In this document: positions 44,559 through 52,400 of the stretch, in pieces
How the letters are laid out: the number at the start of each line of letters is the position of its first letter
Position numbering within the stretch: position 1 is the first letter of the stretch
Notes under the pieces: model-generated
What the model was told of the DNA's origin: nothing
The model's input: the letters and a program-made list of their open reading frames with translations, nothing else
Databases searched by the model: none
Assembly (NCBI GenBank): GCA_034506175.1
Contig: JAPDQB010000020.1
Span: 41,895 to 105,894, forward strand
Length of the DNA: 64,000 bases
Reading direction: 5' to 3'
Origin: a candidate division KSB1 bacterium
GTDB taxonomy: Bacteria > Zhuqueibacterota > Zhuqueibacteria > Zhuqueibacterales > Zhuqueibacteraceae
Made by a program: the position numbers and the translations under genes

Positions 44559-45911
44559 GTGGAAGATGCGTTGATCGTTCATCGCCTGCAATTTGCTTTC
44601 ACTGTCATGTTTCATTACTTGTTTCCCCAGCTCACGATGGGATTGGGCCTGCTTATCGTGATCCTGAAGGGACTCGCGCTCCGGAAAAAAGATGAGCGCT
44701 ACAACGACAGTGCAAGATTTTGGGCAAAAATTTTCGCCGTCAACTTCGCGGTCGGCGTCGTCACCGGCATTCCGATGGAGTTTCAATTTGGCACCAATTG
44801 GGCCAAGTTTTCTGCCTTTGCCGGCGGCGTCATCGGACAAACGCTGGCGATGGAAGGCGTGTTCGCGTTTTTTCTGGAATCCAGCTTTCTCGGCCTTTTT
44901 CTTTTTGGCGAAAAAAAACTCGGGCCAAAGGGCCACTTCTTCGCCGCATTCATGGTTTTTCTCGGCTCGTGGATTTCCGGATTTTTCATCATTGCCACGA
45001 ATGCCTGGATGCAGAATCCGGTCGCGTATCAAGTCGCCGCGGACAGCACGGTCGCGTTGGCGAGTTTCTGGGGACTGCTCACCAATCCATGGGTCGGCTG
45101 GCAATATCTGCACAACATGCTCGGCTCCGTTATCACTGCCGCATTCGTGATGTCGGCAGTGGGCGCTTATTATCTCCTCGCCAATCGCGACGTCGAACAC
45201 GGCAAAATATTTGTTCAAATCGGCGTCATTGCTGGATTGGCCGCCTCCATTCTTGTTGCCTTTCCAACGGGTGATGGCCAAGGCAAGAACGTCGCCAAAT
45301 ATCAACCCGTGACGCTCGCTGCGATGGAAGGCTTGTTCGAAACGAAAGAAGGCGCCGAATTGATTCTGATCGGCCAACCGGACATGGACAAGCTGAAAAT
45401 CGACAATCCGATTCATATCCCGCGCATGCTGAGCTTCCTCACTTACAATCGCTGGCGCGCCGAAGTAAAAGGGCTTGACGCCTTTCCGCGCGAGAACTGG
45501 CCGACCAACATTCCGTTGCTTTATTACAGCTATCACATCATGGTCGGCTTGGGCACCATCTTCATCGCGATCATGGCTGTCGCCGCTTTTCTACTGTGGA
45601 AGCGCAAACTCTATTCGACGCGCTGGGTGCTGTGGATTTTGATGCTGAGTTTTCCGTTTCCCTACATTGCTAACATCACCGGCTGGATGACCGCGGAGCT
45701 GGGACGCCAACCGTGGCTCGTCTACGGCTTGATGCGCACCGCGGACGGCGTTTCACCGACCGTATCCGCCGGCAACGGCTTGTTCACGCTCTTGGGATTC
45801 ATGGGCATGTACACGTTGCTCGGGCTGCTGTTTCTTTTTTTGGTCATGCGGGAAGTTTTTCACGGACCGGCTTTTTCAGTAACCAGTGATCAGTATTCAG
45901 TGTCAAACTGA
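44559..45911 (+). CDS. cydA: Cytochrome bd ubiquinol oxidase subunit I
   Basis: CydA carries haems b558, b595 and d of the high-affinity quinol oxidase. The 450-residue protein starts with GTG after AAGGAGG. 'HRLQFAFTVMFHYLFPQLTMGLGL' (about residues 9-32), 'GVVTGIPMEFQFGTNWAKF', 'LESSFLGLFLFGEKKLG' and 'NRDVEHGK' are conserved. 'WMTAELGRQPWLVYGLMRT' near 390 is the quinol-side block. The Q-loop is short. The last 12 residues are encoded by the inner arm of a heptamer element and do not match the family. Confidence 0.95.
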   Translation: MEDALIVHRLQFAFTVMFHYLFPQLTMGLGLLIVILKGLALRKKDERYNDSARFWAKIFAVNFAVGVVTGIPMEFQFGTNWAKFSAFAGGVIGQTLAMEGVFAFFLESSFLGLFLFGEKKLGPKGHFFAAFMVFLGSWISGFFIIATNAWMQNPVAYQVAADSTVALASFWGLLTNPWVGWQYLHNMLGSVITAAFVMSAVGAYYLLANRDVEHGKIFVQIGVIAGLAASILVAFPTGDGQGKNVAKYQPVTLAAMEGLFETKEGAELILIGQPDMDKLKIDNPIHIPRMLSFLTYNRWRAEVKGLDAFPRENWPTNIPLLYYSYHIMVGLGTIFIAIMAVAAFLLWKRKLYSTRWVLWILMLSFPFPYIANITGWMTAELGRQPWLVYGLMRTADGVSPTVSAGNGLFTLLGFMGMYTLLGLLFLFLVMREVFHGPAFSVTSDQYSVSN

Positions 45912-45948
45912 TAACTGATCACTGGTTACTGAATACTGATGACTGAGA
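45877..45948 (+). repeat. Heptamer element across the cydA stop codon
   Basis: Four units of CAGTNNN (45877-45904), two bases, then six units of ACTGNNN (45907-45948), all in exact phase. Bases 45877-45894 are the perfect inverse of 45914-45931, an 18-base stem. cydA's stop lies inside, at 45909-45911. Confidence 0.9.
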
Positions 45949-45961
45949 AGAGGAGACACCA

Positions 45962-47008
45962 ATGGAAACCTTCTGGTTCATTGCGCTCGGCTTCATGCTT
46001 GCGATGTACGTCATTTTAGACGGATTCGATCTGGGCGCCGGCATTATTCATCTCTTCGCCGCCAAATCGGATGATGAACGGCGGACGGTGCTGAATGCGA
46101 TTGGGCCGGTTTGGGACGGCAACGAAGTTTGGCTGCTCGCCGCCGGCGGCACGCTGTATTTTGCCTTTCCGAAGCTGTATGCCTCCAGTTTCAGCGGTTT
46201 TTACTTGCCGCTCATGATCGTGCTGTGGCTGCTGATGCTGCGCGCCATCGGCATCGAGTTCCGCCATCGCATTCATCACCCAATGTGGAAATCATTTTGG
46301 GACGTGACCTTCGCCGTCGCCAGCATTCTGTTGACGATCTTCTTCGGCGCGGCCCTTGGCAATGTCGTGCGCGGCGTTCCGCTCAACGCCGAGGGATATT
46401 TTTTTGAGCCGCTGTGGACGACCTTTACCGTCGTTCCGGAAGCCGGCATTCTCGATTGGTTTACGGTGCTCATGGGCCTCGTCGCATTCACCACGCTAAC
46501 GGCGCACGGGGCCAATTTCATCGCCATGAAAACCGAAGGCGAGCTGCAACAACGTTTGCGCGTGATTGCCGCCAAAGCCTGGTGGGGCGTGCTCGCCACT
46601 TCAATTCTCGCGTTGCTTGCAACCTCGGTGATTCGGCCGGAAATTTGGGACAATTACACCGGCTCGCCGTGGGGTTTTATCTTTCCGTTGATTGGATTAT
46701 CGTCGTGGATCGGCGGCGTTTATTATCGCGCCAAGCAAAACGACACGCGCGCTTTTCTCTCTTCAACCGCTTTCATTGCCGGCATGGCCGCCAGCACCGC
46801 GTTTGGATTGTTTCCCAACGTGCTGCCCGCTTCGACGGGTTCGCAATACAATCTCACGATTTATAATACTGCGGCGCCGGCGTATGGGCTCGGGGTGGGA
46901 TTGGTGTGGTGGAGCATCGGCATGGCGATAGCGCTGGCCTATTTCGGTTATCTTTTTTATTCATTCCGCGGCAAACTCAAACTGCCGGCGGAGGGTGAGG
47001 GATACTAA
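45962..47008 (+). CDS. cydB: Cytochrome bd ubiquinol oxidase subunit II
   Basis: A 348-residue membrane protein with eight or nine helices, partner of CydA. It opens 'WFIALGFMLAMYVILDGFDLGAGI', the invariant CydB N-terminus. 'IGPVWDGNEVWLLAAGGTLYFAFP' follows, and 'FTTLTAHGANFIAMKTEGELQQR' is the mid-protein block. SD GAGGAG lies nine bases before the ATG. Together the subunits reduce oxygen at low tension and help resist sulfide and nitric oxide. Confidence 0.95.
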   Translation: METFWFIALGFMLAMYVILDGFDLGAGIIHLFAAKSDDERRTVLNAIGPVWDGNEVWLLAAGGTLYFAFPKLYASSFSGFYLPLMIVLWLLMLRAIGIEFRHRIHHPMWKSFWDVTFAVASILLTIFFGAALGNVVRGVPLNAEGYFFEPLWTTFTVVPEAGILDWFTVLMGLVAFTTLTAHGANFIAMKTEGELQQRLRVIAAKAWWGVLATSILALLATSVIRPEIWDNYTGSPWGFIFPLIGLSSWIGGVYYRAKQNDTRAFLSSTAFIAGMAASTAFGLFPNVLPASTGSQYNLTIYNTAAPAYGLGVGLVWWSIGMAIALAYFGYLFYSFRGKLKLPAEGEGY

Positions 47009-47022
47009 AGAAAGGAAACCTC

Positions 47023-47496
47023 ATGCCAGAAAATCCTGCTTTTGCGCTCACGCTCGAGCGCATTCAAAACTACGAATTCAAAACCCAGTTTGATTGGGAA
47101 CATTTGCCGCCGCTGCTCGTTGACGAAGCGGAACCGCTTGGCCAAAGAAAAGGCCCGAACCCCTCACGCTTATTGGCGGCAGCCGTCGGTGATTGCCTCA
47201 GCGCCAGCTTGTTGTTCTGCTTGCAAAAAGCCAAACTCGACGTCAAACACGTCAAAACAAAAGTCAAAGGCGAGCTGGTGCGCAACGACAAAGGCCGGCT
47301 CCGCATTGGCAAAATTGGCGTTTCGATCATGGTCGAGCTTGCCGACGGCCAATATGATCGCATCAATCGCTGCTTGGATTTGTTTGAAGATTATTGCGTG
47401 GTGACGGCCAGTGTGAGGAAGGGCATTCCCGTGAGCGTCGTGGTGACAGACCCCAGAGGGATTGAGTTGTATCATGATGATGGCGAGACTCGGTAG
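47023..47496 (+). CDS. OsmC family peroxiredoxin-like protein
   Basis: A 157-residue OsmC/Ohr-fold protein. The two redox cysteines appear in 'AAVGDCLSASLLFCLQKAKLDV' (about residue 59) and 'LFEDYCVVTASVRKGI' (about residue 126). 'GPNPSRLLAAAVGDCL' is a typical lead-in. These proteins reduce organic hydroperoxides with dithiols. It follows cydB by 14 bases and fits the redox block. Confidence 0.88.
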   Translation: MPENPAFALTLERIQNYEFKTQFDWEHLPPLLVDEAEPLGQRKGPNPSRLLAAAVGDCLSASLLFCLQKAKLDVKHVKTKVKGELVRNDKGRLRIGKIGVSIMVELADGQYDRINRCLDLFEDYCVVTASVRKGIPVSVVVTDPRGIELYHDDGETR

Positions 47497-47691
47497 TTTT
47501 GAAATTTCATTTTTTGAAAGTGTTCGCCAACGCATAAAGAATATCGGTGGGTCGTTTTTTCATCCACGGGCCATGAATTTTGTTGTCAGGGCTAATTTTG
47601 TGATTCAACGATTGTAACTTCTCTGCCACGGCTTGCATCAAATTCAATGAAGGCACAAAAGAACAAAAACGAATTTTCAAGGAGAATAAAC

Positions 47692-48018
47692 ATGAACAAG
47701 CCAATTGAAATCACCGATGCCAACTTCAAAAAGGAGGTTATCGAGTCGAATATCCCGGTGCTCGTCGATGTATGGGCGGAATGGTGCGCGCCGTGCCGCA
47801 TGATCGCGCCGGCGGTGGAGGCCGTGGCGAAGCAGTATGCCGGCAAGGTCAAAGTCGGCAAAATGGACGCCGATAGCAACATGACGCCCTCACAGTTCGG
47901 CATTCGCGGCATCCCCACGCTGCTGCTGTTTCGCGGCGGCAAAGTGGTGGATCAAATTGTCGGCGCCGTGCCGCAACAAGTGATTGCAAGCCGCATCGAT
48001 AAGGCGCTGTTAAACTAA
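47692..48018 (+). CDS. trxA: Thioredoxin
   Basis: A 108-residue thioredoxin. The active site is 'WAEWCAPCRMIAP' (CAPC instead of the more usual CGPC, about residues 30-33). 'VGKMDADSNMTPSQFGIRGIPTLLLFRGG' contains the cis-proline. SD AAGGAGA lies seven bases before the ATG. It could reduce the OsmC-family and other neighbours. Confidence 0.93.
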   Translation: MNKPIEITDANFKKEVIESNIPVLVDVWAEWCAPCRMIAPAVEAVAKQYAGKVKVGKMDADSNMTPSQFGIRGIPTLLLFRGGKVVDQIVGAVPQQVIASRIDKALLN

Positions 48019-48172
48019 GCGAGATGGTCTCGGCATGAAAAGCGGTAAGCGGATCAAGCTGATTGAACAAATTTTGCTCCGGGCTTCGCCGAATGGATAC
48101 CTGGAATCAGCATCATCTGCTCGAGTTGATTGAAGTATATTTCCGAAAACTTTTTCATAAGGAGATTGGAAC

Positions 48173-48391
48173 ATGACGGCAAATGTTGGAAGTTTGGATC
48201 GCGTCGTGCGCTGGCTCGTTGGCGCTGTGCTGATTATGCTGGGCGTTTTTGGCGTGTTGGAAGGTACCGCGGCAATCATCGGATACGTTGTCGCGGCCAT
48301 CGCCCTGCTCACCGGCACGATGAGTTATTGCCCCCTGTGGGCGGTCTGCAAAATCAACACGGCGAAAAAAGCCGCGCAAAAGACGACGTGA
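48173..48391 (+). CDS. DUF2892 (YgaP-type) membrane protein
   Basis: 72 residues: 'MTANVGSLDRVVRWLVGAVLI' then two membrane helices and 'GTMSYCPLWAVCKINT', the hallmark of the DUF2892 domain that is fused to rhodanese in YgaP. In this operon the rhodanese is a separate protein at 42976. SD AAGGAGA is seven bases ahead of the ATG. Confidence 0.88.
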   Translation: MTANVGSLDRVVRWLVGAVLIMLGVFGVLEGTAAIIGYVVAAIALLTGTMSYCPLWAVCKINTAKKAAQKTT

Positions 48392-48432
48392 GCGATGCGC
48401 AGCTCGCGTGTAGTTAAGAGAATTTTCCTCGT

Positions 48433-48469
48433 AGGCTTGATGGTGTATGCTATCAAGCCTTTTTATTTT
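48433..48469 (+). terminator. Rho-independent terminator of the redox block
   Basis: AGGCTTGAT (48433-48441) pairs with ATCAAGCCT (48452-48460) around a ten-base loop, followed by TTTTATTTT. A 62-codon frame at 48395-48583 that spans it is not a gene. Confidence 0.85.
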
Positions 48470-48579
48470 GTCGTTGGCAAAAAAGAGTTGACATTTGAGG
48501 AAAAAATTTCAAACTTTTTTAACAATATCATCGAGATGTTCGTGGCGATTTGTAACCGAAGGGATCTTCAGTTCATCCA

Positions 48580-49176
48580 ATGAAGAGTGACGGCAGGTTG
48601 CTTGCCGCCGTGCGCCGCGGCGACGAACGCGCGGTGCGCAAGCTGGTGGATACGTACAGCCCGCGGCTTTATAATCTGGCGCTCCGTATTCTGCGGAATC
48701 CGCAGGATGCGGAAGATGCGGTGCAGGAAACGTTCATCACCGCGCTCGACAAACTCGACCAGTTCGATGGCCGTGCCGAATTGTCCACCTGGATTTATCG
48801 CATTGGGGTGAATGCCAGCCTGATGGCGCTGCGCAAAAAACGCTCGCAGCGCCGCAAGGAAGAATCCATTGAAGTGCCGGAATTTGAGGACATCCGCAGC
48901 CGCGAGCTGATGGACTGGAACACCGATCCGGCGCGCGAGCTGCTCAAGACCGAAATGCGCGAGGTGATGGAAACCGCGATTGGCAAGTTGCCGCCCAAGT
49001 ATCGCGTCGTTTTCGTGCTGCGCGACCTGGAGGGCCTTTCCATCGCGGAGACGAGCAAAGCCCTCGGCCTCTCCGCCGCCAATGTCAAAGTTCGTTTGAT
49101 GCGCGCGCGTTTGTTTTTGCGCGAAGCCTTGGGCCAATACTTCCACGAGTCCCCGAAACCGCAGGTGCAAGCATGA
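48580..49176 (+). CDS. ECF-type RNA polymerase sigma factor
   Basis: A 198-residue sigma-70 family factor. Region 2 is 'LVDTYSPRLYNLALRILRNPQDAEDAVQETFITALDKL', and region 4 is 'LPPKYRVVFVLRDLEGLSIAETSKALGLSAANVKVRLMRARLFLRE'; both are cited as motifs near residues 22-60 and 128-172. The stop overlaps the start of the anti-sigma gene, the usual coupling. The pair probably controls a cell-envelope response; targets cannot be read here. Confidence 0.93.
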   Translation: MKSDGRLLAAVRRGDERAVRKLVDTYSPRLYNLALRILRNPQDAEDAVQETFITALDKLDQFDGRAELSTWIYRIGVNASLMALRKKRSQRRKEESIEVPEFEDIRSRELMDWNTDPARELLKTEMREVMETAIGKLPPKYRVVFVLRDLEGLSIAETSKALGLSAANVKVRLMRARLFLREALGQYFHESPKPQVQA

Positions 49177-49487
49177 TGACTCACCGCCAAATTTTCAACA
49201 AAGTGTGCGACTTCATCGACGGCGAGCTGGATGAAGCGACTTGCGAAGAGCTGAAGAAGCACCTCGCCGCCTGCCCGCGCTGCCGCATATACGTGGATTC
49301 CGTGCGCAAAACGATTCTGCTCTATCAAGTGAAAGAAGCGCCCAGGAAAATGCCGGCGGCCTCGCGCCGGCGCCTGTACGCCACGATTGCCTTGAAAGTG
49401 AAGCGCAAGAAAAAATCTTCTCCGCCGAAGAAATCAAAAAATGATTCGGCGTTAAAAATACTTTCTCTCACTCGCCGCGCCGGTTAA
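49173..49487 (+). CDS. Zinc-finger anti-sigma factor
   Basis: A 104-residue protein with the zinc anti-sigma motif 'CDFIDGELDEATCEELKKHLAACPRC', where H-x3-C-x2-C can bind zinc (about residues 29-37). There is no membrane helix, so it is a cytoplasmic ZAS protein, perhaps redox-sensitive. A lysine-rich tail follows. It overlaps the sigma gene by four bases. A 9-base gap separates it from the convergent giant protein gene. Confidence 0.88.
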   Translation: MMTHRQIFNKVCDFIDGELDEATCEELKKHLAACPRCRIYVDSVRKTILLYQVKEAPRKMPAASRRRLYATIALKVKRKKKSSPPKKSKNDSALKILSLTRRAG

Positions 49488-49495
49488 CTTCTGCG

Positions 49496-52400
49496 TTACC
49501 GCGTCACCATCATCTTCATCACCCGCGCATAATCCCCGGCCTGCAAGCGGTAAAGATAAACCCCGGCCGGCACCAATTTCCCGGCGCTGTTTTTGCCATT
49601 CCAGGTTACGTGATAATAACCCGGCGGCTGCGGCGCGTTGACCAGCGTGATCATCTCGCGGCCCAGCACGTCAAAAATTTGGAGCGTCACCAGTGTCTCC
49701 TTCGGCAATTGATAGCTGATCGTGGTCTCAGCATATTTTGCCGCGTTCGCCAATGCGGAGGCCCGCAGGGGATTCGGATAGTTTTGCTCGAGGCGATATT
49801 CGCTCGGAATGAGATTCCCGCCTTCCTGCACCGAGGTGACGACGCTCGAGGTGCGGAACGTGGCGCGATCCGGCCAGGTGACGGTGACGACGCCGTCCGA
49901 AACTTTCAAATCCCAGGCATATTCCGAATTGACTTTCAACCGCGGCATGATACTCAACGATACACTGGTGTCCGTCACCGCCGCGAACGTCGTGTCGAGC
50001 CCGGGGCCTTTGAGATGAAGCGCATACCTTACGGTATCTTCGCGGTCGTTGTCAAAAGATTGGCTCCAAATGAATTTGACCGGCTGGGGAATTCGCGTCA
50101 ACTGAATCATCTGATTGTTCGCCGGCGACAACATTCGCGGCTTGCTCGGCTCGTTGTTGGTGATGATGAACAACCGCTCGGCGGAAGTGCCGCCGCCGGG
50201 CGCGATGTTCGTCACCGAAAAATTGCGCGGCCCGCGCTCGGCGTCCGCCGTGATGGTGATATTGGCAATCAAATTCGTGGAGCTGTTCACGATGATGGAA
50301 TGAATCACAATGCCGGAGCCGGCATTCACCACCGTGCTTTTGTTGATAAAATTCGAGCCGGTGAACACAATATTCAAGCGCTGTTTTCGAAACGCGCTGG
50401 CCGGCTCGATGCTGGTCAACGCCGGCGCCGGATTATTGATCGTAAAAACTCGAGGCTCGGAAATCACGCCCTCGCCATTGCTGATGGCAAATTGGCGCGG
50501 CCCGGTTTCGGCGTTCGGGCCGATCGTGATGTTCGCCGTCAAGCTGTCAGCGCGATGTACTGTGACGCTGTTGATAATTATATTCGGCCCGGTCACGACG
50601 CTGCTCGAGCCGCTGAAAAAATTCGCGCCTTTAAATCCGACCGCCAATGTTTGGAGGCGATTGCCGGTGACGGGATTGATTTTCGCCAGCGTCGGCGCGG
50701 GATTACTCACGATAAACGGCGCGCTCGCGGAAGTTCCGCCTCCCGGCCCGGCGTTTACGACCGCGAAAGAACGCGGCCCCGGCTCCGCGTTCGCCGCGAT
50801 GGTGATCTCCGCCGTCAAGCTGTCGAGGCCATGCACCGTCACGCGATTCACCGTCACGCCCGACCCAACCTGCACGGTCGTGACGCCGCTGAAGAAATTA
50901 GCGCCCTTAAAACCAACAGCCAAAGTTTGCAAGCGCGAGCCTTTTGCCGGATTGATCCCTGCCAAACTCGGCGCCGGATTCGTCACCGTGAAGGTTTGCT
51001 TTTCCGAGGCGCCGCCGCCGTCGTTCGTCACGAAAATTTCGCGCAGCCCGGCGCTCGCCTCGGCGGGAATCGTGATGTTAGCCGTCAAGCTGTCCGGTCG
51101 ATGCACGACGACTTGATTGACGATCAGATTAGTCCCGGCATTCACCGCGCTCACACCAGCGATGAAGTTGGCGCCTTTGAAACCGACGTTCAACTTTTGC
51201 AGGCGATTGCCGCTGGCCGGATTGATCCTGGCCAAATTTGGCGCCGGATTGTTGATGGTAAAAACCCGGCTTTCCGAAACGGCGCCGCTGCCGTTGCTGA
51301 CCGAAACATGGCGCGCCCCGGTCGCCGCGTTCGAATTGATCGTGATGTTCGCGCTCAGACTGTCGGCGCGATGCACTTTGAGAGAGTTGAGAATGATATT
51401 CGGCCCGAAATTCACGCTGGTGATGCCCTCGATAAAATTCGTTCCTCTAAAAATAACCGTCAGTGTTTGCAAACGATAGCCGACCGCCGGCGAAATGCCG
51501 GTCAAAACCGGCGTTGGTTTGTTCACGGCAAAAGATTGATTGCCGGAAGTTCCGCCGCCCGGCGCGCCGTTGGTGACGGAGAAATTCCGCTGGCCGGCGA
51601 TGGCCTCGGCGCCAATGGTGATGTTCGCCGTCAAGCTGTCGGTCCGATGCACGGTCACACGATTCACCGTGATGCCCGGCCCCACGTTGACGCTGCTTGC
51701 GCCGTTGATGAAATTCGCGCCCGTGAAGCCGACGTCGAGCGTTTGCAAAAGCTGGCCGCTGTTCGGCGTCAGCTTGCTCAGCGTCGGCGAGGGATTGTTG
51801 ACCGCAAAAGATTGCGCGCCGGAAACACCGCCGCCCGGCCCGGCGTTGTTCACGGAAAAATTCCGCGGCCCGCTGGCCGCCGCCGGAGAAATCGTCAGCT
51901 TCGCGGTCAAACTCGTGGCGCTGGCAACAGTGACGGCGTTCACCGTTATCCCCTCGCCCACATTCACCGTCGTGACCCCCGAAAGAAAATTCTCGCCTTT
52001 GAACGTCACCTCAACGGCTTGATTGCGCTCGCCTTTGCCCGGCGAGAGGCTCGTCAATTTCGGCGCCGGATTGTTGATGCCGAAAGCCAGTGGCTTCGAA
52101 GCGCCGCCGCCCGGATCCGCGTTCACCACCGTCACCTCCCGCGCCACCGGAGCCGCCTGCTCGGCAATCGTCATGTTCACCGTCATGCTGTCGGCGCGAT
52201 GCACGACGATGCTGTTGACCGTGATGTTGGTTCCGGCATTCACGCTCGTCACGCCGCTGAGGAAGTTGGCGCCCTTGAATCCGAAATTTTGCTGCAGCAG
52301 GCGCACACCCACCGCCGGTGTGATCTTCGTTAAAACCGGCACGGGATTGTTGACCGCGAACGCCAGTTTTTCCGAGACGCCACCGCCGGGCGTGGGATTG

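Noticed and set aside
47507..47641. Minus-strand frame of 43-65 codons between the OsmC-family gene and trxA
   Set aside because: The residues look protein-like ('HKISPDNKIHGPWMKKRPTD') but there is no ribosome site and I recognise no family. It could be a remnant; support is too weak to list.
48395..48583. A 62-codon frame after the DUF2892 gene
   Set aside because: It spans a clear terminator hairpin with T-run and has no ribosome site.
49610..52333. A 907-codon plus-strand frame opposite the giant repeat protein
   Set aside because: It is rich in R, A, H and D in repeating blocks, with no signal, ribosome site or family motif. It mirrors the codon bias and repeats of the real minus-strand gene. 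The frames at 53087-54451 and 15448-16731 are rejected for the same reason.
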